This document shows positions 45,604 to 54,632 of a stretch of 64,000 nt of DNA, piece by piece (position 1 is the first letter of the stretch; the number at the start of each line of letters is the position of its first letter). The position numbers were made by a program, and so were the translations under genes. This stretch comes from CAIWHR01 sp963726765. Its GTDB lineage: Bacteria > Pseudomonadota > Gammaproteobacteria > Burkholderiales > Casimicrobiaceae. The stretch lies in contig CAVSDH010000006.1 in the NCBI GenBank assembly GCA_963726765.1, forward strand, positions 576,319 through 640,318. The letters are read 5' to 3'. A model generated the notes under the pieces. The model worked only from the letters and a program-made list of their open reading frames with translations, searched no databases and had not been told where the DNA came from.

Positions 45604-46158
45604 ATGAAAATCGCCCAGGAAATCCGCGCCGGCAACGTGATCATGGTCGGGAAGGACCCGATGGTGGTCCAGAAGGCCGAGTTCTCGAAATCCGGCCGCA
45701 ACGCGTCGGTCGTCAAGATGAAGCTCAAGAACCTGCTGTCCGGCTCGGGCGCGGAAACGATCTACCGCGCCGACGAGAAGTTCGACGTCATCCAGCTCGA
45801 GCGCAAGGAGGTGTCGTATTCGTACTTCGCCGACCCGCTCTACGTGTTCATGGACCAGGAGTACCACCAGCACGAAGTCGAGGCCGACAACCTGGGTGAC
45901 GCGATCAACTACCTGGCCGACGGGCTCGAGTGCGAGCTCACGTTCTACGAAGGCAAGGCGATATCGGTCGAGCTGCCGACGTCGGTGGTTCGCGAGGTCA
46001 GCTACACGGAACCCGCCGTCAAGGGCGACACGTCGGGCAAGGTGATGAAGCCCGCAAAGATCGCGAACGGATTCCAGGTGCAGGTGCCGCTTTTCGTCTC
46101 GACCGGCGACAACATCGAGATCGACACGCGCACGGGCGAGTATCGCCGCCGCGTCTGA
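45604..46158 (+). CDS. efp: elongation factor P (Arg32 type)
   Basis: 184-aa EF-P, which helps ribosomes through polyproline stretches. All three OB-fold-like domains are present. The loop at residues 27-40 reads F-S-K-S-G-R-N-A-S-V-V, placing Arg at position 32, the residue rhamnosylated by EarP rather than lysylated by EpmA. The C-terminus has GDTSGKVMKPAKIANGFQVQ and IDTRTGEYRRRV. Located directly after earP. Confidence 0.98.
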   Translation: MKIAQEIRAGNVIMVGKDPMVVQKAEFSKSGRNASVVKMKLKNLLSGSGAETIYRADEKFDVIQLERKEVSYSYFADPLYVFMDQEYHQHEVEADNLGDAINYLADGLECELTFYEGKAISVELPTSVVREVSYTEPAVKGDTSGKVMKPAKIANGFQVQVPLFVSTGDNIEIDTRTGEYRRRV

Positions 46159-46177
46159 CGTTTCGACGTCGGCAGGA

Positions 46178-46574
46178 TCAGAAATCCGATTTCGCGAAGC
46201 GCGCAATGCCCTGGTTCACGCCCGGCGGATCGAGCGTGGTCAGGTCGAGCAAGCGGATCGCCGATCCAATAGGCCAGCGTCGTATGGTCGGCAAGATCGT
46301 CGTCGGTGAGGGGATGCACCAACGCCGTCAGTCCCGACGCTTCGATGAGCGACAGCACTGACGGAAGACCCTCCCCCAGGAAATGAATCTCGAACTGGGG
46401 GATCGGGTGCGGGCCCACCTTGCGATCCCTCAGCTGGCCGACGAAGAGCAGCCGCGCAATCTGGCCGGACTCTCTCGATTCGCACAGACGAAGGCGCAAC
46501 GTCTCCGCGATGGCGCGCGTTTCCGGCACGAAATAGATGTGCGCGTGATAGGGAGCGATCCCGTCGTCATTCAT
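46178..46574 (-). CDS. DOPA 4,5-dioxygenase-family protein (single frame shift)
   Basis: Small protein resembling the DOPA 4,5-dioxygenase family. The conserved core is YHAHIYFVPETRAIAETLRL, VGPHPIPQFEIHFL and HPLTDDDLADHTTLAYWIGD. After WIGDPL the frame breaks; removing one base near 46250-46253 gives L-D-L-T-T-L-D-P-P-G-V-N-Q-G-I and a stop at 46178-46180, 131 aa in all. This family is widespread in bacteria with an often unknown substrate. It is convergent with efp, with 19 bp between stops. Confidence 0.72.
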
Positions 46575-46999
46575 GTCAGGATCATGCGTGCGTGCCCGCG
46601 CTCGCGAAATTCCCCATCGGGACCCTCCGCCTTGCTCCACCGGCACCCGAATCTACTCGCGATTGCGGTGAAAGTCAGGGAGCCCCGTCCGACGGTGCGA
46701 GAGTATTGAGGATCGAGCGGTCGCGGTCAACGGCACCCCGGCGAGTTCGCGTTTCCAGCATGCAGCATCCAACGCGTAGTGCGGACGGCATGCCGCAGTG
46801 GCGCACTCGTCCCGGCTGCAGCGGACTTCGCCGTACCGATTGACCGACCCACCACTTTCCCAAATACTTCGGGTCCCGTCGTGGTATGTCCGCGGCTCAT
46901 GATCACTGCAAGACACCCGTCCCTCGGCACTCCGCAGTTCTCGATCGCAGCCGGATGTTCATCGCTGCCGCTCGACCGTGTACTCGCCCGGATGAATCG
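46575..46999. other. intergenic region without a supported gene
   Basis: 425 bp between divergent genes. The spurious frames here have no recognisable products. I see no hairpin or promoter pair I would defend. Confidence 0.5.
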
Positions 47000-47989
47000 A
47001 TGCGCATTTGCCTCCTGACCAATCAGGATCTGCTCGCCGACCCTTTTCCCGCCGACGACTGGCCCTGCGATCCGAGGCCTTTCTATCCCGACGCGCACTG
47101 GGAAGTGGAGTTCCTCAAGAGACCAGGATCGGTCGAGCAGGTCCTTCGGAGGATCCGGCAGGGCTTCGACCTCTATTTCAATCTCTGCGACGGCGCCGCG
47201 GACCAGAACATCCCCGGCATCGAGGTGGTGAAAACGCTCGAAGAACACGGTGTCGCGTTCACCGGCGCCACGTCGGAATACTACGAACCTCCGCGCGAGG
47301 CGATGAAGCGCGCCTGCAGGGACGAGGGAATCGATACGCCGGAATACGTCCTGGCGCGCACCGATGCCGACGTCGAACGAGCCGGCGCGGAACTGCGCTT
47401 TCCGCTCTTCGTGAAGCACTACAGCAGCTATTCGAGCGTCGATCTCTCCCGCTGGTCGCGCGTCGCGTCTCCTGCCGGACTGCGCCGGCAGGCGCGCAAG
47501 ATCATGCGGCGTCACGGCGCGGCGCTGATCGAGGAATTCATCGAAGGGACCGAATTCACGGTTCTCGTCGCGGAAAATCCTGACGACCCGCTGCGGCCCA
47601 GGACCTACACACCGATGCAGTACCGCTTTCCCGACGGGGAAACGTTCAAGCACTCGAACCTGAAATGGGTGAACTACCTGAGCATGTCGGCGGCGCCCGT
47701 CGACAACCCGATTCTCGATGCCCGGCTGCGTGACGTCTCCGCCCGCTTCTTTGTCGCACTGAGCGGAGCGAGCTTCGGCCGCTGCGACCTGCGCGTCGAC
47801 CGCCACGGGACACCCTACATGCTGGAAATCAACCCGAATTGCGGCGTCTACTATCCGCCGCAGGACGCCGGCAGCGCCGACCTTTGCCTCCTGCACGACC
47901 CCGAAGGGCATGCGGGATTCACGCGCCAGCTGATCCGGGCGGCGCTGCGCCGGCACCGACAGCGCGCGCCGACGACGACCACTGCCTGA
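47000..47989 (+). CDS. ATP-grasp ligase (D-Ala-D-Ala ligase-like)
   Basis: Predicted ATP-dependent carboxylate-amine ligase of 329 aa. The N-terminus is MRICLLTNQDLLADPF, then FNLCDGAADQNIPGIEVVKT, which resembles the D-Ala ligase-like pre-ATP-grasp. The ATP-grasp core has FPLFVKHYSSYSSVDLS near residue 133, IEEFIEGTEFTVLVAEN near 178 and metal/ATP residues L275-E-I-N-P-N280. The start at 47000 is the beginning of conserved sequence; a longer frame from 46886 is open but unsupported. Its product and partner are unknown; it is not a canonical Ddl. Confidence 0.8.
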   Translation: MRICLLTNQDLLADPFPADDWPCDPRPFYPDAHWEVEFLKRPGSVEQVLRRIRQGFDLYFNLCDGAADQNIPGIEVVKTLEEHGVAFTGATSEYYEPPREAMKRACRDEGIDTPEYVLARTDADVERAGAELRFPLFVKHYSSYSSVDLSRWSRVASPAGLRRQARKIMRRHGAALIEEFIEGTEFTVLVAENPDDPLRPRTYTPMQYRFPDGETFKHSNLKWVNYLSMSAAPVDNPILDARLRDVSARFFVALSGASFGRCDLRVDRHGTPYMLEINPNCGVYYPPQDAGSADLCLLHDPEGHAGFTRQLIRAALRRHRQRAPTTTTA

Positions 47990-48084
47990 TCACGGCGAGT
48001 GGCGGGCGTGCAGGCGACGTCGAATCCGTGGCGGTGCCGGATGACTCGTCTCGTGCCGCGAGCCACGGTGAATCGGTCCCGGCG

Positions 48085-48481
48085 CTACAGCGTCGGTCGT
48101 CCCCGTTGCGCGAACGTGCGTTCGTGCAGGCTCTGGCAATCGACGCAGCGCTTGGCCGTCGCGAACGCGGTGAGCCGCGCCGGCTCGATATCCTCGTCGC
48201 AATCGATGCAACGTCCGTACTGGCGCTTGGTGATCCGCTGCAGCGCTGCGTCGATGTCGCGGATCTGCTCGATATGACGCTCCACGATTGCGTGGTCGAG
48301 ATACGTGACCATCGTCGCGACGGATTCGTCGCCGACATCCGGCACCTCGCCCGTGAGCTCGCCGATCGGGTGCTGGCCCCAGCGCACGAGTTCCTGCCGG
48401 GCCTCGCCGATGCAGGCGCTCGCGCTCGCCCAGCAGCCTGCGCTTCAGGTTTTGCACGAACGGAGTCGTCAATTTCGTCAT
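48085..48481 (-). CDS. DksA/TraR-type C4 zinc-finger protein (single frame shift)
   Basis: Small DksA-like protein. From the ATG at 48481 (after AAGGA) it reads MTKLTTPFVQNLKRRLLGER and then, after removing one base near 48411-48414, R-L-I-G-E-A-R-Q-E-L. A coiled coil and a C-terminal zinc finger C-I-D-C...C-V-D-C follow (RYGRCIDCDEDIEPARLTAF-like context). Corrected length 131 aa. Such proteins bind the RNA polymerase secondary channel or act as zinc-backup regulators; which applies is unclear. Confidence 0.75.
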
Positions 48482-48702
48482 GGTGATCCTTCGATGGGCA
48501 TTCGCAGCCGCCGGATCCTTCACGGACAGGAAGGCAGAGAGTAGCCCCGCCGGCGGACCATCCGTTGACGCGGATCAAGATTGCATCGCCTTTCGCCGCT
48601 CCTCACCCATGGGGCGCGATCGCCGCAAAGCATGACGGGGGTCAAGCCGCCGCGCGGCGCGCGGGGGAAGATGCAGGAGTGTCCTTCCCGAGCGATGCGA
48701 CG

Positions 48703-50334
48703 ATGGCAGCTGGGCGGCAACACGCGGCCGACGACCAGCGACGGCTCGTCGCCGCGCTGCGCGATCCCGCGATATTCGGTGCCGGCGTCCGCAGGGTAGG
48801 CGTCATCGAGACGCACATTTCGGTCGTGCTGCTCACCGGCCGACTCGCGTACAAGATCAAGAAGCCGGTCGCCCTGCCGTTTCTCGACTTTTCCACTCTC
48901 GAGGCGCGGCGCCGGTACTGCGATCTGGAGCTGACGCTCAACCGCCGCCTTGCACCGGGAATCTACCTGGACGTCATCGCGATCACGGGCACTCCCGACC
49001 GTCCGGCAATCGGCGGCGATGGCCCCGTCATCGAATACGCGGTGAAGATGCGCGAGTTCCCGCAGCAGTCGCTGGCGAGCAACGTTCTCGCGCGCGGCGG
49101 GCTCACCGTATCGCACGTCGACGACCTTGCCGAACACGTCGCGGCGTTCCACGGCCGCGTCGGCATCGCCCGCGCAGACGGGCCGTACGGCGCTCCCGCC
49201 GAGATCCTCCGCGTGGCACTCGACAACCTTTCGCAAATCCTGCCGCTGCCGGGCGACCCGGCAGAGCGTGCGTCGCTGGACGCATTGCGGGCTTGGACCA
49301 TCGACGAATACGCAAGGCATGCGAGCGCATTCGAAGGCCGCAGGCGCGACGGCTTCGTGCGCGAGTGCCACGGCGACCTCCATCTCGGCAACATCGCGAT
49401 CGTCGACGGCAGGCCCGCGATCTTCGACTGCATCGAATTCAACGATCACCTGCGCTGGATCGACGTGATGAGCGAGATCGCGTTCACGGTGATGGATCTC
49501 GCCGACCGGAAGCGACCCGATCTCGCGTGGCGTTTTCTCAACCGCTGGCTCGAAATCACCGGCGATTACGAGGGTGCCGCCCTGCTCCGGTTCTACGCCG
49601 TCTACCGGGCGATGGTTCGCGCCAAGGTGACACGCCTGCGTGCGGCGCAGTTTCCCGCCGGTGCCGCCCAGGCATCGACGCTCGCCGATTACCGCAGCTA
49701 CGTCGAGCTCGCGCGCGAATTCGCCCGAAGGCCCCGACCTGCGCTGGTCATCACGCACGGCCTGTCGGGTTGCGGCAAGTCCGCCGTGACGCAGCTGCTC
49801 CTGGAGAGCATGGGCGCTATCCGCGTGCGCACCGATGTCGAGCGAAAGCGCCTTCGCGGCCTCGGCGCAGCAGAGCGCAGCGGTTCAAGCATCGACAGCG
49901 ACCTGTATACGGAGGAGGCGACGCGCGCGACCTACGACCGGGCGCTTGCGCTTGCGCAAGGAATCGCGCACGACGGTCACCTGGCAGTCGTCGACGGAAC
50001 GTTTCTCCGGCGTTGGCAGCGCGATTGCGCGCGGCAGGCTGCTGCGGACGCCGGTGCGCCGTTTGCGATCGTCGATTTCGTCGCTTTCGAATCGACGCTG
50101 CGGGAGCGCATCGTTCGACGCGACCGGGACGGCGTCGACGCCTCCGAGGCGGATCTCGCCGTTCTCGCGCACCAGATGCGGACGCAGGAACCACTGGCCG
50201 ACGACGAGTGCGACGTTGCGGTCGCGTTCGACGCGGAGGCGCCGCTCGACCGTATGCGCAGGGCGGGCACATGGGACTCGCTGCTGGTCCGCCTTGGCTT
50301 CGATCCGTCGGATCCGGGCCGCGCCCCGATCTGA
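48703..50334 (+). CDS. fused aminoglycoside-phosphotransferase-like and P-loop kinase protein
   Basis: Two-domain protein of 543 aa. The N-terminal half is APH/kinase-fold with the catalytic ECHGDLHLGN (His223) and a metal Asp in AIFDCIEFNDHLRWIDVMSE. The C-terminal half is a P-loop kinase with Walker A GLSGCGKS (353-360), an RTDVERKRL segment and a catalytic-region LAVVDGTFLRRWQRD. Such APH-AAA fusions are widespread and uncharacterised; the substrate is unknown. The start is uncertain: ATG 48703 is used, but a GTG at 48679 with AGGA upstream and a TTG at 48565 are alternatives. Confidence 0.78.
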   Translation: MAAGRQHAADDQRRLVAALRDPAIFGAGVRRVGVIETHISVVLLTGRLAYKIKKPVALPFLDFSTLEARRRYCDLELTLNRRLAPGIYLDVIAITGTPDRPAIGGDGPVIEYAVKMREFPQQSLASNVLARGGLTVSHVDDLAEHVAAFHGRVGIARADGPYGAPAEILRVALDNLSQILPLPGDPAERASLDALRAWTIDEYARHASAFEGRRRDGFVRECHGDLHLGNIAIVDGRPAIFDCIEFNDHLRWIDVMSEIAFTVMDLADRKRPDLAWRFLNRWLEITGDYEGAALLRFYAVYRAMVRAKVTRLRAAQFPAGAAQASTLADYRSYVELAREFARRPRPALVITHGLSGCGKSAVTQLLLESMGAIRVRTDVERKRLRGLGAAERSGSSIDSDLYTEEATRATYDRALALAQGIAHDGHLAVVDGTFLRRWQRDCARQAAADAGAPFAIVDFVAFESTLRERIVRRDRDGVDASEADLAVLAHQMRTQEPLADDECDVAVAFDAEAPLDRMRRAGTWDSLLVRLGFDPSDPGRAPI

Positions 50335-50350
50335 TCGCGGGAGGGTCCGG

Positions 50351-51427
50351 TCACTCCGACCTGGAACGAATGAGCGAGTCCACGCCGACCACCGTCCCGG
50401 ATCTGGCCGCGCGATAGCCGGGCAACTTCGCGACGATTCGCGCGACGAGCGGTCCGCGCAACGACCCGATCAGCGCGGCAATGGCGGGGCTTGCCACGTC
50501 GTCGGCTCGGACCGCGATGAAGTACCGCTCTCGCGAAAGCGGCACGAAGGCAAGCCGGTACTCGGCGGCGGCCGCGCGCAGGCCGAACCCCGCGTCGGCA
50601 CCCCCGGATGCCACCGTCGCCGCCACGGCGGCATGCGTGTACTCCTCGTTCGCGTAACCGGCCAGGGTAACGGGTGCGACGCCCTCGCGTCCGAGATGAC
50701 GATCGATCAGAAGGCGCGTTCCCGAGCCGCGCTGCCGGTTCACGAAGCGCAGCCCGCGCGCAACCAGGTCGCGAAAGCACTTGACCCGCTTCGGGTTGCC
50801 GCGCGGCAGAATCAGCCCTTGCTCGCGATCGACGAAACGGATCAGGCGATCGCGCCGCACCGACAGCAGACGCAGGTAGGGCGCCCGGTCGTCCCGAGCA
50901 CGCGCGCCTGCCGGCAGGTGAAACCCCGCAGCGTCGGCGCGGCCCTGCGCAAATTCCTCCAGCGCGACGAGGCTGCCGACGAACCGGAGTTCAAGCGCCA
51001 TCGCGACGGGGTCGACGGCGTCGCGTAACGCCGCCAGCGCGAGATCGTGGCTCGCCGCGATGCGCAACGGCCGACCCGCCGTGTGCTTGCGGCGCTCCGG
51101 CTCGCCCGCGAGCGTGATCGCGAGCGCCGGCGCCATCCGCGCGACCCGGCGCGTTGCCGCCGCCGCGCGCTCGACGAGGTCCGCCCCTTGCGGCGCCAGG
51201 TTCGCACCCTTGCCGCGCGCGAGGCGCACGAGATCGACGCCGAGAAGCCGCCGGGACTCGCGCAACAACCCCCACCCCGCTCGGTAGGACATGCCGCAGT
51301 GCGTGACCGCATGGGCGAGCGAGCCCGTCCGCGCGATCGCTTCGAGCAGAGGCAGGAGCCGGTCGGGCAACGGCACGGGGAGCGTTGCGTCGACAGTCCA
51401 CGCCAGCCTGGGAATCAGCTTCATCAT
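50351..51427 (-). CDS. ModE-like HTH regulator with periplasmic-binding-protein-type domain
   Basis: 358-aa regulator combining a ModE/LysR-like N-terminal winged helix (about residues 15-100: LLEAIARTGSLAHAVTHCGM, then SYRAGWGLLRESRRLLG) with a PBP-type C-terminal domain (about 120-330: RFVNRQRGSGTRLLIDRHLG). It is divergent from the tup operon by 126 bp and probably controls it, sensing tungstate or molybdate. Start MM at 51427/51424. Confidence 0.85.
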   Translation of the reverse strand: MMKLIPRLAWTVDATLPVPLPDRLLPLLEAIARTGSLAHAVTHCGMSYRAGWGLLRESRRLLGVDLVRLARGKGANLAPQGADLVERAAAATRRVARMAPALAITLAGEPERRKHTAGRPLRIAASHDLALAALRDAVDPVAMALELRFVGSLVALEEFAQGRADAAGFHLPAGARARDDRAPYLRLLSVRRDRLIRFVDREQGLILPRGNPKRVKCFRDLVARGLRFVNRQRGSGTRLLIDRHLGREGVAPVTLAGYANEEYTHAAVAATVASGGADAGFGLRAAAAEYRLAFVPLSRERYFIAVRADDVASPAIAALIGSLRGPLVARIVAKLPGYRAARSGTVVGVDSLIRSRSE

Positions 51428-51498
51428 GCAACTATACGCATATTTGGCGCCTATGAGATAACGGATATGATCGCGCTCTTGCTCGCCTGAGTTTCCTT

Positions 51499-51526
51499 TA
51501 TTATGTTGCATATTGCATATTGTGCA
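51499..51526 (+). promoter_or_regulatory. tandem heptamers before the tungstate transporter
   Basis: A TATTAT -10-like box at 51499-51504 is followed by three head-to-tail heptamers at 51506-51526: TTGCATA, TTGCATA, TTGTGCA. They lie 27 nt before the permease start, in an AT-rich stretch, and are a strong candidate operator for the divergent regulator. Confidence 0.5.
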
Positions 51527-51552
51527 GACGCCGCGCGTCGGGTCCTTCGCCG

Positions 51553-52257
51553 ATGAGCGGCTTCGGCGAGGCGGCCGTTCAGGCCATTGGACTGATTGCG
51601 TCGGGCGATCCGAAGCTCGTCGACATCGTCACCCTCAGCCTGAGGGTCAGTCTTGCGTCCGTGGTTCTCGCGTCCGCGATCGGGCTTCCGGTCGGTGCGC
51701 TCGTTGCCGTCACGCCATTCCCGGGACGCAAGTCGGCGATCGTCGTGCTCAATGCACTCATGGGCCTGCCGTCGGTCGTCGTCGGCCTTGTCGTCTACCT
51801 GCTGCTGTCGCGCGCGGGACCGCTCGGCCAGTGGGGAATCCTCTTCACGCCGACGGCGATGGTGATCGCCCAGACGATCCTGATCACGCCGACGCTTGCG
51901 GCGCTGTCGCGCCAGATCGTCGCAGACGGGTGGGACGAATACCGCGAGCAGCTGCGCTCGCTCGGGGCGGACAGGTTCGGCGTGGCTCTGACGCTGCTCT
52001 GGGATCTCCGCTACTCGCTCGTCACCATCGTCCTAGCCGGCTACGGCCGCGCGGCGTCCGAGGTCGGCGCCGTGATGATCGTCGGCGGCAACATCGACGG
52101 CGTCACGCGCGTGATGACCACGGCGATCGCCCTCGAGACGAGCAAGGGCGATCTGCCGCTCGCGCTGGGACTGGGCTTCATCCTGCTGGCCATCGTGCTG
52201 GCGCTGAACGCCGCGGCGCACGTCGTCCGCGATGCGGCACGGCGACGCTACGGGTGA
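51553..52257 (+). CDS. tupB: tungstate-type ABC transporter permease
   Basis: Membrane permease of 234 aa with about five helices. SLRVSLASVVLASAIGLPVG near residue 30 and NALMGLPSVVVGLVVYLLLS near 68, plus the EAA loop ATRVMTTAIALETSKGDLPL, match TupB (and the related CysTW-type permeases). It overlaps the ATPase gene by a GTGA. The substrate assignment rests on the TupA neighbour. Confidence 0.88.
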   Translation: MSGFGEAAVQAIGLIASGDPKLVDIVTLSLRVSLASVVLASAIGLPVGALVAVTPFPGRKSAIVVLNALMGLPSVVVGLVVYLLLSRAGPLGQWGILFTPTAMVIAQTILITPTLAALSRQIVADGWDEYREQLRSLGADRFGVALTLLWDLRYSLVTIVLAGYGRAASEVGAVMIVGGNIDGVTRVMTTAIALETSKGDLPLALGLGFILLAIVLALNAAAHVVRDAARRRYG

Positions 52258-52994
52258 CCGCCGTGGACATGCGCATGCCGCCTTCGCTGCTGCCGCTACG
52301 GCTCGACGACGTGGTCTTCGACGCGGGCGCGCGCCGCATCGTTCACGGAATCTCCCTGAGCCTCGACGCCGGGTCGCGGACGATGATCGTCGGGCCGAAC
52401 GGCGCGGGCAAGAGTGTGCTCCTGAGGTTGTGCCATGGCCTCCTCGTGCCGACCTCCGGTCGCGTACTGTGGAACACGCCGAAACTGTCCGGGGCACCCC
52501 AACGTCAGGCAATGGTGTTCCAGCGTCCGGTGATGCTTCGGCGTTCCGCGCTCGCCAACGTCGTGTATGCGCTGAAGTGCTCGGGTGTGCCGGCACCCGA
52601 ACGCCGCGAACGGGCGGCGCTTGCGCTTGCGCGTGTGGGGCTCGAAGCCCACGCCGACCACCCGGCGCGCGTGCTGTCCGGGGGCGAGCAGCAGCGCCTC
52701 GCACTTGCGCGCGCATGGGCTCTCGACCCCGAGGTCCTGTTTCTCGACGAGCCGACGGCGAGCCTCGATCCCGGCGCGACGCACGAGATCGAACGGATCG
52801 TCAACGCCATGCACACGGGCGGCACCAAGATCGTGATGGTGACGCACAACATGGGGCAGGCCCGACGGCTTGGCGACGAAGTGCTGTTCCTGCACCAGGG
52901 ACGGCTCGCCGAACGCGCGTCGGCCGAGCGCTTCTTTCGAACCCCGGGCACGCCCGAGGCCGCACAATTCCTGGAAGGAGAACTGCCGTGGTAA
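52254..52994 (+). CDS. tupC: tungstate-type ABC transporter ATP-binding protein
   Basis: ATPase of 246 aa from the GTG at 52254, which overlaps the tupB stop; an ATG at 52269 is the alternative. Walker A is GPNGAGKSVLL, the signature is LSGGEQQRLALARAWAL and Walker B is VLFLDEPTASLDP. Its Q-loop region is MVFQRPVMLRRSALANVVYA. It ends with a TAA that overlaps the tupA start by 7 nt. Confidence 0.9.
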   Translation: MTAVDMRMPPSLLPLRLDDVVFDAGARRIVHGISLSLDAGSRTMIVGPNGAGKSVLLRLCHGLLVPTSGRVLWNTPKLSGAPQRQAMVFQRPVMLRRSALANVVYALKCSGVPAPERRERAALALARVGLEAHADHPARVLSGGEQQRLALARAWALDPEVLFLDEPTASLDPGATHEIERIVNAMHTGGTKIVMVTHNMGQARRLGDEVLFLHQGRLAERASAERFFRTPGTPEAAQFLEGELPW

Positions 52995-53815
52995 TCGCAC
53001 GCCGCATTTTCATCGTCACGCTGCTCGCGCTGTTTTCAGCCGCGATCGTTGCGCAGGAACGCTTCATCGTCGTTGCATCCACCACATCGACCGAGCAGTC
53101 CGGTCTTTTCGGATATCTGCTGCCGGTGTTCGAGAAAAAGACAGGGATCAAGGTGCGTGTCGTCGCTTTGGGCACCGGCCAGGCACTCGATCTCGCGCGC
53201 CGCGGCGACGCCGATGTCGCGTTCGTGCATGCGCGTGCAGCCGAGGAGAAATTCGTCGCCGAAGGGCACGGCGTCAGACGCGTCCCGGTGATGTACAACG
53301 ACTTCGTGCTGATCGGCCCGAAGAGCGATCCGGCGAAAGTCGCAGGCGGCAAGGACATCGTCGCGGCACTCCGGAAAATCGAGTCCGCCCGGGCGCCATT
53401 CGTCTCGCGCGGCGACCGCAGCGGCACGCACATGGCGGAGCTCGATCTGTGGAAAGCGTCCGGAATCGATCTCGAGAAAGCCAAGGGACCGTGGTATCGG
53501 GACACCGGCCAGGGCATGGGACCCGCGCTCAATGCGGCAGCATCGATGAACGCGTACCTGCTTGCGGATCGCGGCACCTGGCTCGCGTTCAGGAACCGCG
53601 GCGATCTCGCGATCCTGGTCGAGGGTGACAAGCGTCTGTTCAATCAGTACGGCGTCATCCTCGTCAATCCGGACAAGCACCCCAATGTGAAGAAGGACCT
53701 GGGCCAGGCCTTCATCGACTGGCTCGTATCCCCGGAGGGGCAGAAGACAATCGCCGACTACAAGATCGACGGCGAGCAGCTGTTCTTTCCGAACGCGGAG
53801 CAGCCCGGCGCATGA
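52988..53815 (+). CDS. tupA: tungstate-binding periplasmic protein
   Basis: 275-aa binding protein with a signal peptide ending near A-Q (residue 23). The ligand-binding motif TTSTEQSGL (residues 32-40) is the TupA hallmark. VPVMYNDFVLIGPKSDPA near residue 98 and PFVSRGDRSGTHMAELDLWK near 136 match. A GTG start at 52988 with AAGGAG upstream is used. Tungstate rather than molybdate is indicated, though cross-recognition is possible. Confidence 0.93.
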   Translation: MVIARRIFIVTLLALFSAAIVAQERFIVVASTTSTEQSGLFGYLLPVFEKKTGIKVRVVALGTGQALDLARRGDADVAFVHARAAEEKFVAEGHGVRRVPVMYNDFVLIGPKSDPAKVAGGKDIVAALRKIESARAPFVSRGDRSGTHMAELDLWKASGIDLEKAKGPWYRDTGQGMGPALNAAASMNAYLLADRGTWLAFRNRGDLAILVEGDKRLFNQYGVILVNPDKHPNVKKDLGQAFIDWLVSPEGQKTIADYKIDGEQLFFPNAEQPGA

Positions 53816-53920
53816 TTCATCGGCGAATCGAGGAATGCGCCGACGGCCGATTTGCGTATGATATCGACCGGTCGACGTTGCCTTCGCAGCGTCGCGACAA
53901 CCTCGACGATCAGCTCACGG

Positions 53921-54340
53921 ATGAATCCGGCCGACAGCATCGAAAGCGTCCACAAGGGAAAGCGCGGGCTGCGGCGCATCGTCAATGCATGCTTCTATTC
54001 GATGTCCGGACTGAAGCTCGCATACGTTCATGAGCACGCGTTCCGGCAGGAAATTCTCGGCGCAGCGATATTGCTTCCGATTGCGTGCCTCATTCCTGTC
54101 ACGCCCGTCGAGCGAGTGCTCCTGATCGGGACGGTATTTCTGGTGCTGATTGTCGAGCTGCTGAACTCGAGCATCGAGGCGGCGGTGGACCGTTCCGGGC
54201 TCGAAACGCATCACCTCGCCAAGCGCGCCAAGGACATCGGCAGCGCCGCGGTGCTGCTCGCGCTTGTCCTGCTGACGACCGCGTGGGGACTCATCGCCGG
54301 CCCCATGCTCCTGGCCTTCGGGCAGACGTCTTTTCGATAA
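53921..54340 (+). CDS. dgkA: diacylglycerol kinase
   Basis: Small three-helix membrane kinase of 139 aa phosphorylating diacylglycerol to phosphatidate. The signature ELLNSSIEAAVDR near residue 80 is followed by KRAKDIGSAAVLLALVLL. The N-terminal GLRRIVNACFYSMSGLKLAY and HEHAFRQEILGAAILL also match. The ATG at 53921 gives the normal length. Confidence 0.95.
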   Translation: MNPADSIESVHKGKRGLRRIVNACFYSMSGLKLAYVHEHAFRQEILGAAILLPIACLIPVTPVERVLLIGTVFLVLIVELLNSSIEAAVDRSGLETHHLAKRAKDIGSAAVLLALVLLTTAWGLIAGPMLLAFGQTSFR

Positions 54341-54632
54341 CGGGCAACGATGCGCCGGCCGACATGCGGTGGCGGACGAAAGGGGAAGCCGTAGCAAGGA
54401 CCGATGGGAGAAACGTTGGCGCAGTGATTGGCCCGGTTCCATCGTCAGAACAAATCGTTATTTGGAGATGCGGAACTCCATTGGCATATTGAGGTCGCAC
54501 TGACTTGCGCCCTGCGAAATGCGGCTCAGTCCGCTGCGCACAAGCAGTCTTCGCGAATTGCGGCGTTGTCCGTCATCATCCGGTCATGACGGGTGGCGGA
54601 AACTGCGGCACGCGCGCAACTGGAGGAGCCAC
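54341..54632. other. intergenic region without a supported gene
   Basis: 292 bp. No hairpin with a T-tract and no frame with recognisable content. Composition is somewhat lower in GC than the flanks. Confidence 0.4.
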
